The notes: generated from the sequence alone by a model not told the origin. A stretch of DNA of 64,000 nt from Eopsaltria australis (GCA_034509425.1 JAVTVJ010000076.1:930001-994000); one strand, 5' to 3'; positions 11,501-25,542 are shown, counted from the first letter of the stretch. Numbers and translations: made by a program.

Positions 11501-14179
11501 CAGTCATTGTGAGGGTGAGCTTGGTGCATCCATTTGTGGAATAGCCACTAGTAACCAGGTCATCCTGCTTAAATGTCAGGCTTCTTGCTGGAAAACGTGT
11601 GAAACTACATAAAAATTCGTTTCATCTTGTTAGCAGATCTCTCACAATATTTCTCGTTTTCCTTCATGACATCAGTTCTTGGAGACACAGAGGAAGGTTT
11701 TAAAAATATCTCCTGGGCAATGTTGGGGGATGCTTAGCTAATGAATTTATTGATGTGTGTCTGATACTCCAGAGGGTTGATCCATGTCTCGTTCTTACTC
11801 TGATGCAGTTTTTGAGTCATTAATCTCTTTATGACTGCTCCTGTATTTTGTATATCGATTGGGTTTTATTATCCGTGATAAGGTCTTTGGGATAGAACTT
11901 CTGTCTCTTAGTCCCCACTTTCTACAGTGAAAAATCTGCAGTTCTCTGCAGTATGTAGGTGTTACTGTAATGTGAGCAACCAGTGCTGTTACTTGGGTGG
12001 GAATAGCCATTAGTAGTTTTGGGGAAAGACAGTCTCCTTAATTTCATTGCAAATCAATTTGTGTAATTCACAGTTTCCTCTGGAAATTACATATTTTGTA
12101 CTTCGAAGGCAAGACAATTGAATTCTGCATCTCTCTTGTTTTCGTAGACAAATTCCTTCTAAACTTTGTTTCTTGGTTGCCTCCATGCATAAAATTGAGA
12201 TAACCTCAGAGGGATGCCTTGAATATTTATCAGTGATTTATTGTATGCCACTGAAGAAAAGTGTTACCAGCAATGCTAATGAAGTTTATTACTCAGCCCT
12301 TTTGCTGCACATTGATTGGTATTTCAGAGATCTGCAGTCTCCACAGTAAGCTCTAGCAAATTCTTGACTGGACTTAGCCTGTAGATGACACTAATAACTT
12401 CGATTTATGTGGGGCTTTCCCTTTGGAAGAGCTCCAAAGAATTTTATAAACTGCAATGCAAGCCATAGTGTAAATATTGCCTTAGCAGCCACTGGCTATC
12501 AGGGAGGTGCTGTGTGATGGATATTGCAGTGCAGCTGGCAGCTGGATGTGAGGGGATAGCAAGGAAGAAAAGGAACTCTACAACAGGGAGAGAAATAAGA
12601 AAACAAGCAGGCACTACTTGAATTCTGATTTTTATCTTTGATGTGACCAATTCTTATAGGTCAAGTGAGTCTCACTTGAAATGTGGCATTTTTGTCACAG
12701 CCTCATGGTGCTGTGATACTGGTTCAGTTCAAGTTGAGCAGAATGAGCCCTGCTAGCAGCCAGGGATTTCCTTTAATGCAGAGCGTGTGTGTTTCTGGAT
12801 GTCTTAATTCAAATACTGGGGTGCAGCAAAGATATTTCAGTGCTTCCTCAGGCAGGTGTGGCTGGCTCTGTGATGTCCTTCTCTTGCAGAGGCAAAAGGC
12901 ACAGTTGCTTGGAGTTTGCCCTGTATATGATCCAAAAGCCTTGAAAGCCTGTGCTCTTACTCTTAAGCTGACATCCCATTAACCTTAAATCCTTTTAGAA
13001 AGTGTAAATAGCTTTGCAAAGATGTTGTCTTAGAATTTGTTTTATTCGGTTGGGTTTGTTCACTGAATGGTGGAGCCTTGGCTTCTCCCCTGAATCGTAG
13101 GTGCCCAAGTTGCATTATTGAAATAACATTATTGTTATTTTAGGTTCCAGACCCCATCATTGGAGAGAGATAGCTGATTCAGAAGTGGGTCATTTTGGTT
13201 AATTCCTCAAAGGTGGGTAGGATAAAACAGTACCACCCTGTACAATATGATTTGCCAGACCAGTTAGTGTTTTAATGGAACTAGGCACAGGGCTCAAGGT
13301 GTCAGATCACTCATTAATAAAGGGGTACTTCAGCTTTTCTGTCCCATGCAGGAACATGTCTTTTAGAAAGGATTTGAGCACTTTCAACTCTGGTAGCTGA
13401 GCGCTGCAGCTCCAAGGGCTCAGAAGCAGTATTTGCAGTCCCAGAAACTGGATAGCACAAATGAGTAGCTAGAACTGGAAGCTGATTGGAACAGTTGGAG
13501 AAGAAATGCATGGCTGCTAAGTGCGCTCTTGGTTGGCAGGCACCAGTGTCCTGAACAACCAGCCATCTGTAGCCAAACAAAAAATGGCACAAGCAGAGGT
13601 CAACCCAATAGTGACAGTGTGGATGCTGATTTTGGGCTCATCTCAGCCACCTGGGGATCAAAAGAATTGCAGAAATGATACTGTTCTTTGTAATTTTGCT
13701 GAAACACTCTTTCCTTCAGTAACTTTTGAGTCTGTTGACCAGGTTAGATGATTGCAAAAGCTTGTTTTCCTTAGAAAATAGGGCTAAAGTGTACATAGTG
13801 CTTTGAGGAGCAGGGAGCTTGCTGAATTCAGATGCTTGTTTGGCAGTGCTTGTCCGAAGCTTGCCTGGCATGGAGTAGAGGTTGCACTGTACCATGTTTA
13901 GGCTTGATCTGGGCAAATGAGTATTTCTGTTGGAGCACCTAATGAGGACCTCAGCAGTCAATAGAGCATAGTTTGTGGCTTGGCTTTCTGCCTGGCTATA
14001 GGCTTAACACCAATCTTTACAACAAAAACAAAATGCAAAGTATAATTGTAGCCTGATGGATGAATTTATGTTTTTATATTTTTGGTGTATTCTCATGCTG
14101 GGACTATTTTAAAGCTTCAGTGTCCAGTATTCTGGTCTTTCTAGATATTTAGTTCTGTATTTTCCTAGGCCATACTATT
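8531..14179. other. RAB30 intron 1, second part
   Basis: AT-leaning intron sequence. I see no exon, CR1 copy or structured RNA that I can support. Confidence 0.45.
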
Positions 14180-14216
14180 AAAAAAAAAAAAAAATTTATA
14201 TATATATATATATATA
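14180..14216. repeat. A15 run followed by (TA)10
   Basis: 15 A at 14180-14194, TT, then an alternating TA tract at 14197-14216. Length is likely polymorphic. Confidence 0.92.
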
Positions 14217-14259
14217 GATAACAGTCAATGAGTGCATTAATGTTTAATTCAGTACATTT

Positions 14260-14480
14260 TTCAGTTTTAGGATCCCATTCATCCATATTGCTGTAATTGA
14301 TTCCTCCTGGAAATGCTGTGGTAATTAGAGGAGAGAATGATTTGCCAGCAGTACTGTGACATGTGTAACCAGCCTGTTTTGTTTTGAGCTTTTCATTACC
14401 TTAGCTTATGACTATAATTGTGTACCATCTCAAGGATGGATGTGAACTTTTCATTTGCATGTTAATGGCACTTTGTCTGG
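14260..14480. promoter_or_regulatory. Possible intronic enhancer with octamer and homeobox motifs
   Basis: Contains a perfect ATTTGCAT octamer at 14453-14460, directly followed by GTTAATGG, plus GTAATTGATT and GGTAATTAG upstream. This clustering resembles conserved non-coding elements of developmental introns. It is motif reading only, with no conservation data. Confidence 0.2.
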
Positions 14481-15766
14481 GAAGGTGCTACAGGGATTCA
14501 AGCAGTGCTATGCAGAAAAAGTGACGTGTCCAGTAAGCAAACAATTTTGATGGTTAATGGTTCAGACGTTGGTAATAATAAGCGTCTTTTTTCTTCTGAT
14601 ATAGCAAATGCATCTTTCAAATGGGCAAGGCAATTGGTATGGTTTAGGAAGAGAATTGTTATGGAGAGCTCCTTCCTGTAATCAACATCTGTCTCTTCTT
14701 AGGCAAGAAAAAAGTGCTTATAACTTGTGTGCCCTTTTGAGAGAGAGAGTTTATTTCTTGAGTCCTAATGTGCTGTGATACATAGAGATACATTGGGAAA
14801 AGCTGTGTGCTGAAACTCACTGCCTTTCTCATGTGCAAGAGATGTGAAGATTGTCTGGCATTTGAGGGCTTTGGCCAAGGCTCTGACATTTTATTCCCCT
14901 AGTTCTCGTTTTAAAAAGGAACATCTGTGATTTTATCCTAAGCCTGAAGTGGGTCCCAGTGTGCCTCAGTGTGTGATTAAGGTTGTTTGTCCTCTTGAAA
15001 AGAACAGGCTCATAATGGCTATTTTGGCTGCTCCTGGGAAAGTAGACTTTCTATCACACTTCTGCTTTTGCGTGGGAAGGGCTCCCTCTGAATAGTCACA
15101 GAAATCCCTGTAAATATCAAAAATGCATCTTGTGTCACATTTCAAATCCTTCATGATTCCCTACTCTCCTGCTGTTTGCAAGAAACCCGAGCCACATGCT
15201 TTCCATCACCTCTCAGCCTGATGGATCCAGGAGGAATTGCCATTCTCCACAGGTCAGACCTAGAGGAAAATGAGAACATGGGCATAACAGCCTAACATTT
15301 CCATTTAGGAACAACTGGATAAGCCTCAAGCGGGGAGACCTGCTGCTTTAAAATTAAGAGTGACCACTCAGGCAAGATTCCTTCTGCCTCCTGGCACTGT
15401 GTGTTGCTGCAGCATCCCATGGTCCATCGCTGCATCCTGAATAGCTGTCAATGGCAAAATGCAGTTTCTGCCTGGCAGAGTTCAGTCCTTTCTGGTGGGT
15501 GACTATGGGTTATGATCACTAACAGGTAGGGAAAGGCCAGATGACAGAAGTATTTTTGAGCAGGGGAAAGCTCAGTGAGTGTTTTTGAGGAGACCATGAG
15601 GGAGAGCGTGATTGACAGGGCTGCTTTTGCTTTAAGGATAATCAGTGGAATGTAGGCTAGGCTGTAAAATGAATGTGAAATGTAATATCAAGGAGTTGGA
15701 CCCATAGAAAGAAAAGTGGAAACCCTGAAGACACAAATTGGGCAAATTGTGCTTTAACAGGATCTC

Positions 15767-15793
15767 TTTTTTTTTTTTTTTTTTTTTTTTTTT
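15767..15793. repeat. T27 homopolymer
   Basis: An uninterrupted run of 27 T between GATCTC and GAGTGGGG. It could be a minus-strand poly(A) relic, but I recognise no retrocopied gene to its right. Confidence 0.93.
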
Positions 15794-18700
15794 GAGTGGG
15801 GATGCCAGTGATCCAAGATGAGATCTGTTGAGGCTAAAGAGGTACAGTCACAATAACTGAGATGTGAGGGGATGCTGGGTTGCATTAATCCTGAAGAGAC
15901 TTTTATTTTCTTTTTAGAAGGCTTCACTGCTGTACTTCTGCAGGAAATAATTCTTGCCAGCTGAGATTAAACCAGTTCTTCACATGAATGACCTATGTGA
16001 ACAGTGGAGGTACAGGTTGGCAAGGCTTTGGTTGGGAAGGGCAATTCTGTGAGCAAAGGGAGGAGAGGGTTTAAGAGAAGGTGGGTGGTGTCTGTTTTAA
16101 TCTGGAAGTCTTACATCTTCTTAGGTAAGTATCAGCTATTTGAGAACTGCATCAACCAGTTCAGTTGCTGCATGTAGAACATTAAATTAGGATAGAAAGC
16201 ATTTCTGTTTGAGTCTGGGGACAGAGGTGGCTAGGAGAGAATTTGGACAGTTGCAGAACAGTGGGATGTGGCCTGTCTGCATGCAGAAATGGTGAAGACC
16301 CCAGGAAAGGCTGGGCTATCATGGATGGCCTGTCCTCCAGCACCTAAAGTAAGTGGGAAGAAAAGGTATAAGAAAGTATTATCTTCTCTATTTTGGTAGC
16401 TATAGCTTTTATACAAAACTTAGTTAAGAGGGGAAATTTCCTGAATATGGTACAAAAATAGTTCCCATAGAAAAATACCAGCCCTATTACAACTTCCTTG
16501 GCAGACAAAGACAAAAATGAACATAACATGATACCAGGGAAGAGGAAGGTGGGTATTGAGACTGTAGGATGAAAAGATAATCATCAATGATAGTAAAGAA
16601 AAGCAAAGCAGAGTTGCAGATGTCAGTAGGGAAAGAGGCTGGAGAGGTAAAATAGCTCAACAAAGATAATATGAGGCATGGGTCTGGTTTACATGAGATT
16701 ATTCCTGAGTTTCAAGTCACCTGATCTGTTACTTTTCCCCCATTTTGCCTGTGTGTACAGAGTGCTCAGCAATGGACAATAGTTCTTAGTAAGTAATTTT
16801 TCTATAGCACACAGTATAGTCAGGCCATCAGCCTCAAATTCCAGTTTTATCATGATACAGGCTTGAAGTTTCCGTTAATGATGAGGAAAGGGGAAATATG
16901 TACATGATGTTTATGAGCAGCTTGCTCTCCCTTTAAAATTTAAAGGGTGTACAAGGGGTATTTGTGAGATGGAAAGTGTGCTTGGAATAGTTAAATACTG
17001 AGTGAAGTTTTTGACTTCTTACTCCAACTTCTTAAAAATGCCACAGGCTGCTTTCAATGTGATAGACCAAAATAATGTGATATATTCTCTCAAAGCACAA
17101 CTCACAAGTATGTTGTTGAAGTCCATACAACCTGGTATAAAGAAAACTCTTGTCATGCACACTGGAGGTACCAACAAGGAGCAAATAACAAAAGGGAGAG
17201 GAAGAGTCTAAGAAGTGTGTAAAGCAGGAACACCACACATATGGGGTCTGCAACATTCCTCTGGTGCTCTTACATAACCCAGCTAATGTTTGACTTAATT
17301 TTGTGTTCAGTGTTGGTTGCTGTAATGAAGTAATAATTTACCTTTATTCTATATTACATATTTAATCGTGGCTTCTGAATTCCTATGTGCTTATCACAGC
17401 TGGGCTCTGGATGTGTCCCAGAAACTTTATTTTGCTGGCTTTGGGGCAGACATGAGTGGACACAGACATGCTCCAAAAAGCATGCACTGTCTTCACTGAC
17501 TGCTCAAGTGTAACAAGTACACAACAAGAAGCAAGCTTGGTGCTTTCTGTGTGACTCCTATTACCTGCAACTCTTGTATTGTACCTGGGTAGTCTCATTT
17601 GGTGCTTGCCCAATTTTGTAGTAAGGGACAGATGAGGTTATTACTTGCCAAGAAAAGACCCAAATCAATTTCAGGGAGCACTTGGAGCTGCCAGCTCTAG
17701 CTTTGGGCAGTGTGTGAAGCTCCTGCAGGGCAGCATCTATACAGCTGTGAGCCAAAGCTTGGAGTTAGCAAGCCCACAGTCAAACCTTGTATCTCTCTAC
17801 TGAAGGTGAAGTTCTTCACTCCAAATGCTGCATACACTTTTTTTGGATGTGGAGCACTTGTCTTTGCCCCAAACCCATCTACATCTCTATGCTAAAATGA
17901 TACTCAAACCTGTCCCCTTGCATTGCACCACAAGTGGGATACTTGACCTTTAATGCCTAATATTCCCTGGTTGTCTTGGGTTATTTGGTGCTTTTGACAT
18001 TGAACCAAAAGCCTATTTGTGACTTACAAATGCATGTTCTGTTACAGGTGGATGTGTTAGCTGGGGCTGTAGTGGCTGTTGTTCAGGCTGGCACTGAGAT
18101 TTGCATTGGAACCTGATTTGTGCTCAGGGTTTGAATTCAGGTTCCCAGATCCAACACAGAGTCTTGCCAGGTTATGCGCCTCCTTAGCAATTTTAAAAAC
18201 AAAGGATGTTCTAACTTCTGGCAGAGTTAACCCCATGGCTTTTATCTCTGTAGGTAGGTGGCAGGTGTCATTCCAGAGTCAGGGACAGCTTTTTGCCATT
18301 TGTTCTTCCCATCTTCCCCTCTGGGCAGCATTTTCCCTGCCCTTTTTTGCTGTGCTGGGCAGGCATGCTGCTCTCTGCAGTGCATCTGGCTGGGCTCATG
18401 CCTTGGTGCTCCAGCAGCATCTGCCTAGACATCCTTAGCCCAGATTCATCCCATTTTCTTCTGTTCTTCCTGTTTCCCCAGGCTTTTCAACTTATACATT
18501 TAATTTCTTCCTTTTATAATCATAACCTAAAATTGCCTCATAGTTTCTTTAAACCACCTTTTCCCCCCCCCTTAAACCTAGATTTTTACAGCTGTAACAT
18601 GTTTCCTTTCACCATCATCTGCAGCAATTGAGAGTACTACCAGCAAAGCAAATATCCCAGCCCAGATGAAGCCAGTTTTACAGGCCTTGTTATCCTGCCT

Positions 18701-21700
18701 GGATTCTTTACCACCAGCAGCTTCTCTTGCTTTTTATCATACATGTATCCTATAGTTCAAGTTACCTCGATTTCAGTTGTTCTGCGCATGACGATTGCAG
18801 AGACACTGAGGACCAGCACACGTTAAGAGGGAAGATTTTTTTTTTCCTTTGGAGAGAAGCTAAATAGGTTGGAGGGCAGAGTAGTTTGAAAAGGTGGTTC
18901 AAAGCTGGAATTCTTATGTTCTTGGTGGAGTTAGCTGACTGCAATAAAATTGTGCAAGTCATTGTAAACCCTCTCTTTTCAGAGAGAAAACCAAAAACCT
19001 GCTTTTAAAATTGAGACTTAAGATAATACTTTTGTACAAATTCCTTGCACAGAGCTCTGCAGGCTGGGTGGATTTGGGCTTGCAGTGCTGATGACAGGAA
19101 AGAATAAAAATCTAAAGTGCCACATAGGACCTGTCCTGCAAGCAGTCATCAGCAGAGTCAAAAAATCTTCTTGTATTCTGACTTGTGGTCTTGGTCTTCA
19201 CCTCTTTCACCTGCTAAGAGGATAAATATGCACACACACAAAAAATCTGTTCTGTTCTCTGGATATCCGATTTCAGTCACATGTAGAATAGAAATGCACA
19301 CAGAAGGAAATGGAAATAAATATAGAGCTTCTACAGAAGTCTTGTCTTTGCTTTACACAGGCTCTGTTAGACATGAAATCTCTTTGTAACTCGAGACAAT
19401 TTGCTCGAGGAACTGCTGTTTGTACATTGCTTTATACTTGGTGGGAGCACGCTGTGCTGGAGGGCAGCAAGGCTGTGCTTGTGTTTGAAGGGATAAATGG
19501 CAAACTAAAACATGATGAGAGGGAATTCTTTATTTCACTAAATAAAAATACCTTATGATGAGTTTTGAATTACAAGTAGTTTTTTTGGGGTAGACTGCCC
19601 ATTTTGTTAAAGAACAAATGGTGCTAGTCCAAATAGTTTTGTACAGAGCTGGGAAAATGCAAGGGATGAACAAATGTGAAATGTGCCTTACCCTCATAAG
19701 CACAGTCTGTCTTGTTCATACCATCTCAATTGTCAAGCTCGATCCTAGAGGAAAATGTTCACGCATATATGTATTTGAGAAGCTGAAAATGCAGTCTTTT
19801 TTGTGACTGAAACACTTTTCTTCCTGTTCAAGAAGATCTTGAACACCTGAGTGTAACTAGCTGTAGCCTTGAGACTGAGTCTCCTAGAAGGGATGGAAAG
19901 TATTTGCTTGACACATCCTTTTAACTTAAAGCAGTAAAACTGTGGTGTGTAACAGTGCCAGCCTGCTCTGCTGTAATACCCAAAGAGAATTATTCTTGCT
20001 TGGTTTTGGTTTTCTGTTTCCCTTTTTCTCAGCCTGCCTTTTAATTCCCCTTTGGCCCATGTTCTCTCCCTTGACCATTCCTTCCCACATTCACCTACAT
20101 GCACAACAGTCCAGAAACACTCTGAACCCTGAACCACTGGGGCACTGAGTGTTCAAGCCAGCAGCCCTTGCAGGGAGGGGATGCTGCAGGACAAGCGTGA
20201 TGAGGGGTAGTCTGACTGGAGTCCTCCATGGAAAAATCATGTTTTCTGTTTTTGGCTTTTTGGATGGGTGAAAGAGCCCAGTTCTTTTGTCCCTTAGCTT
20301 GTGATTGCATTCCTGGTAACTTCAGTAACCTGTATATTTTATCTCCATGGTGTGGCTAAGGGTTAATGTATGAGGCTTGTGATACAATTCATAGTGTTGC
20401 AGCTGAAGTTATTGTGGGAATCTATTTATCTCATAGTTGATACAAAGTGACCTCCTTTTGGTACCTGCTGCCTGTAAATGAACGTGGGTGTCTTACCTGC
20501 AGTCCTGCAGGCACAGCCTGTCCACAGAGGAAGGAGAACGATGGCTTGCCTTCCTTCTGCCTCATATCCAAAAGATAAAAGACCAAAATTAGTTATCTGT
20601 GTGTTATCTCATTACCTTTAACTTATTTGTATGGGCGTCCCTGATTATGGATGAGGTTTGTGCAGGAGCATGGTCTTGCAGTTACGATGAAGGCTCTGCA
20701 GGGCAAACTCACTGAGGCTGGGCACTTTGGGAAGATGTGGCTCTCGGTGTACATGCACAGCCAATGTTGGAATGCAGTGGGGCAGTTTGACACAGGGCTG
20801 GTTTTTTGGGAAGATAAGGGAAAGAGCTTGTGGCTTTCCTTAGAGAAGGGGCTGCTTTCCAACCAGCTGCCCATGGTGGTGGTGCAACTTCTGCTCCCCT
20901 CAAGCAATCACGGTGCATAGGGGTATTGGAAAAAGCCTTACCCGCAGAGGAGCACTGCTTACCACACTGTACAATGAACATTAGTCCTTAGGGTCCTGTT
21001 GTTCCTGCTAGACAAGAGTATTGCACTGAAGCCCAGGAGTGGAGAGCGATTTGCAGGAGGGAAAGGGCTGGAGACAAACTGATGAGCTGAAACCTGGTTG
21101 TGAAATGAGTGATGGAATTCAGCTGTGGGGATATCCTCAGCTTCCCAGATTTTTAGCATGCAGCCAAAAACAAAAGGCAGTGTGACTGGAAGGAGCAGGC
21201 TCTCTGGGGACCTGCTTTTGAAGTTACAGCCAAATTATCTCCCTATATTTAGAAAATCTACTGTAATGAAAGATGTGTGATGCTGGTCATGCAGGCAGAG
21301 GGTGCAAGGTGCAGTGGGTGGGAGTGAACACTGGGCTGTCTTTGCTGCTGTTACCTGTCTGGCAGATTAAAACTCACACAAATATCCGTGGGTCTGGCTT
21401 GCTTTGAGAACACAGGAAAACATACCCGTTGTTGGACGTGCAGCAAGAAACGGCACAGTGATGCTAAGTGTGGGAACAAAGGAGGGGGCTCACACTGCCA
21501 GCTTCTCCTGGCCATGCTGTGCTGGCAGCCTCCCCTGGGAGCTGGTGGCTGAGCCCCCATGGAGCTGAGATCCCCCCTTGCAGCTAGGTCAGGCTCCCTT
21601 TGGCAGGCAAGAAGTCGCCACATCCAAGAGCACATGATTTTCATTACCCGCGTCTGAGTGTCTGCTGGGGCTGAATTGCCTGGATCCCCAAGAGCTGCTC

Positions 21701-24700
21701 AGTAAGAAACAGCAAACATTTTCCCTGGGAAGGAGCAGCTGTTTATATATAGTGTGCAGTGGGTTCATGAGTGATTATTAGGAAAACATTCCTTTCTAGT
21801 CATAAAAAAGGGCATTTTTGTTGTTTCCTTTCCTCTAAAATAGGCAAGTTGGAGAGTCAGGGATTTTCATTTGCCATGACAACCGATTAAACTGCCAAGC
21901 CATGTGATATCTTTATCCTTCCTGTGATTAAATCTTTTTTCTTAAATTTTTTAAGGCCATGTTGCTAACAGTTGGGAAACATCAGGTGTTGTTTGCTTTT
22001 CTCATGTAGATAAGTCAGGATTTAATTTGCGTGTTTTTATTTAAGAGCTGTAGAGAGCTGAGGGGTGTTTATATTTCCATGATTTATGGTAAGGATGGTA
22101 TCTTAGTTCAGAATTGCTGTATTGTATTGCACTGAAGTCTTCTCCCCTCTGCCCCTCTCCCCCTTTGAGACAGGACCACTCAGCAATAGCACTGTCTCCC
22201 ACAGGACAAAAATTATCACGGGACCCATCAGTGCTGCTGAACAGCGATGAGGTTCAGAGCCTTGGAGATGTTGGTTTACACAGGCTACAAATGGCTTAGA
22301 GACTTTATGAGCCAATAAATCTTCCCCTGTTCTTATGCCGAGGTTTTGCAAAGGCAGAAAGTGTGAGGGATATGTCTCCTGATCCTTGGTCCATGTGAGG
22401 GCTTCCCTTGGCTCCAGGTCTGAGCGTTTCACACTAACCAAGAGCCTGGTGGTGGTGCTGTCGTCAGCAAAGCTGAGTGCCAGCATTTATCCGCTCTTTT
22501 AAAAATTGCTATCTTCTGTTTAGGAATTTCCTCAGGGTGCCAAATATAGATTCAACACAAAAAATAAAAAGGCCCCACAAACTCAAAGCCCAACCCCAAA
22601 AGCTTCTCAGTTGCTAAGGAATAAAAATAGATGGTCACAAACACAGTGCTGACGTGCCAAGTGTCCCCATGACCGTGCAGCTGTGAGTGCGAAGGTCCCT
22701 GCCCCAGTGGCAGCACTGCCCAAGCTGCACACGTCATGCTGGCATCAGTGTCTACGAAGGACTTGGCTGCTGATTGCTTTAAGTAAGCAAGAGGAAGTAC
22801 TTTTCTGTTTCCTAATCTCTGTCCCAAAGAGGTAAAAACTTCAGAGGGCTGCTGCCAGGAGATAGTAGTAGTACAGGAAAATATATGTATATTTTTGTGT
22901 GGTATTATCTATAGTACAATAAAGTCTATACTGGAAGAGTCCTGAGAGATGCGAACATATTTTTGAACAAAAGCACCATTCTTTGGGAGATCTTGTGCTG
23001 TGTCACAGAGTTGCTGGTCATTGATGGCATCAAAAGGGTGAACATCGGTGCTGCAGAAGCTGCAGTTCTGCCTTCACCTTTTCTCCAAATGCAAATCTCT
23101 CTCTGCAGATCTCTGCAATAATTTATTAACCCGTGTGGCTGGAGATGGGGAGTAGCTGAGCTGGGTGTGGAGGTGTGCAGAGGTGAAGACATGATTTATC
23201 TGGGCTGGAGAGCGGCTGTGACCAATGCCATCTTTTAATGTGCGTCTGCATCCACGTGCACTGCTTGGTTTTTTGGGGCCCTGCCTGCTTAGTCCTCAAG
23301 GTACTGTTTGCTGTATCAGCTTTAAACAATGAATCTCAAAGAACCTGGAACACAATTTTTAAAATTGTTTTCAGATTTTGTACCTCTAGGCAAGCTGTTT
23401 GACTAATGTCCCTGCAGTGGTAGGAGGCCTAGAGCAGAAGACTTCTGCTAAAGAGCTGCCTTTTTGTGTTTAAGGATTTATTTTAGTGCCAAATTTACCC
23501 CATGCTGTTTCTTGAATTGCAGCTAGTCCAAAGCTGAGATGAGATTTTAACAGCAGATAGCTGCCCTAGAAGACTAACTCTATGTTTACAGGGGTTTAGG
23601 GCAAATAAAAAGTACTGTAACCATCTGGAGCTCTGAGGGGAACACTATGTGTTAGCATGTGAGCTAAAATCCAATCAAAACATGAATACTGTTCCTTACC
23701 TTCTGAAGAGACCTGTGATATCCTTATAAAAATCTTGCTTGGGAGCCATGACATGAAGTTACTGTTATTGAGATACTCTAGATAGTAAACATACTTCTTT
23801 ACAAAATTAAGTTCTGTAACCCAGGCTATAAAATTTAATTCTCTGTCCCACCCTTCTTTTTTTTCCCCATCTGGATTGGGTCCCTCCTGCAGCTGTCTGG
23901 GCTGGAAGCCTTTCCTTTGGAGACATCTTCTGAAGCCAGTCCTGAAGCTACACCCAAGTCTCTATTGTTTCTCCTTTCTTCCCTCTCTGAACAATTTGTT
24001 TTTGTGAAACATCTGCTGCGCTGGCAGATACCCACAGTTAAAGCTGTACTGCAGTGTTTCTTTGCAGAAATGCAAAGAATATTCCCTGCCAGCTCAGTCA
24101 CTTGCCAGATGGGATGGTTGATACCAGCTGAGGGGTCTCCATCAGATGAGATAATTTTTAGAGGGGAAGACTTCTTAGAGGGCACATAGAATGCTTGAGC
24201 TGGTAGTGCAGTTTCATTAGGAAGCTGAAGCAAATATGCTTGTGTGTATGAGCATGACTGTTACAGGTAAAATGTGCTTCCCACTGGGAAATAGGAGGTG
24301 GTAAATTGAGGACCACTGGGACAATAATCAGCCTAGGAATAGCTCAGAACTTGACTTCAGTGGCAGAGAGGGCCCCCTGGTTTGGGATTTCAAGCTCATC
24401 TTTGGAGGCAAAAGCCTGTAGCACTCAACTCTATTTTATTCCTCCTATCCTATCATTTCATGTTTCTTCTAGATAAGAAACCATCCTTTAAAGGGCATGA
24501 CAGAGGCAGAAGTCCTTCCAAAATGCAAACATGCTGTGGCAAAGTGCTGCCTATTCCTATTGTGGTGGCACAAGTGTGATGCACAGCTCGCATGTGGCTC
24601 ACATACGAAGTTGCATGTGTGCTTATGAAGGGGGAGCCTTCAGCTGAAACACAGGGTCACTTCTTTATTTCCTTGTCTAAGTTGAAAAATAACCACAACA

Positions 24701-25010
24701 AAGAACCTTTTTAACAATCCATCTCTGTAGTAGTAGGTTGCCCTTGAATTAGGGGACATGCCTGAAAGTTTTGCCTGGGAGTGACAGCCACCTTCTTGGA
24801 TCACCAGGAAGAAGCTGCCCCTGTAACCCAAATGCAAATGACTGAAGATGGGTTGCTTGAACTTTGCAAATTAATGCTCTGACATTTTTGTGCTTGTTCC
24901 TGGATAAAGTTCCTTTAAGCAATTGGTCTTGAGGAGGCTGCTTCACTGCACTTCACACTGTAACAAAATGTACGAGAGGAGCTGGTTAGGGGTTGAGCTC
25001 CTTGCAATGA
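15794..25010. other. RAB30 intron 1, third part
   Basis: AT-leaning intron. Short frames in the 20.6-21.0 and 22.1-22.8 kb blocks have no protein character. An RFX X-box-like TTTGCCATGACAAC lies at 21871-21883. I see no CR1 copy. Confidence 0.45.
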
Positions 25011-25160
25011 AATCCTAGAATCCTAGAATGGTTTGGGTTGGAAGGGACCTTAAAGATTATCTGATTCCAACTCCCCTATTAAGGGCAGGGAACCTTCCAC
25101 TAGATCAGATTACTCAGAATCTCATGCAACCTGGCCTCAAACACTTCCAGGGATGATTTT
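25011..25160 (-). mobile_element. CR1 LINE fragment (left arm of an inverted pair)
   Basis: Starts with repeated TCCTAGAA, then GGTTTGGGTTGGAAGGGACC, a reverse-complement CR1 3' end. It continues through CCTTCCACTAGATCAG to CACTTCCAGGGATG. It is followed at once by an oppositely oriented CR1 tail. Confidence 0.9.
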
Positions 25161-25164
25161 CACA

Positions 25165-25203
25165 GGACCCTTCCAACTCAAACTATTGTATGGATCTGTG
25201 ATT
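25165..25203 (+). mobile_element. CR1 3' tail stub (right arm of an inverted pair)
   Basis: GGACCCTTCCAACTCAAAC, then TATTGTATGGATCTGTGA, matches the plus-oriented CR1 terminus. Only about 40 bp are present. With the minus copy to its left, both 3' ends face outward. Confidence 0.75.
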
Positions 25204-25239
25204 TTTGTCTTTCTTATTGCCTCTTCCTCTGCTGGTGGT

Positions 25240-25395
25240 ACTGCTAGTTTATTACTATTACAGTAATAATAATGTGACTATTACTATTAAGTCACGTATT
25301 TATAATATATTAAAATATATAATGTATTTAAGTATGTATTACTTTATAGATATAAAGTATATTTTGGAATATATTTCTCTATTTTATTTTAGACT
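25240..25395. repeat. AT-rich low-complexity block
   Basis: TTATTACTATTACAGTAATA-type and TATATTAAAATATATAATG-type sequence, almost free of G and C. Confidence 0.8.
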
Positions 25396-25542
25396 TCAGG
25401 TATGATATATCTGTCCTGACCCCAAAGCATTTTTTTAAAATCTTTTTGATTGCTACTCTGGGATACTGTTGATTTGGCACAGCCTGGCCTTCACCAGTGG
25501 CATGGCATTGACATGGCATGGCAGAGGAGCATCATGCACAGG

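Noticed and set aside
16928..16949. Near-palindrome CCCTTTAAAATTTAAAGGG
   Set aside because: Too short and AT-rich to claim function; expected by chance in 64 kb of intron.
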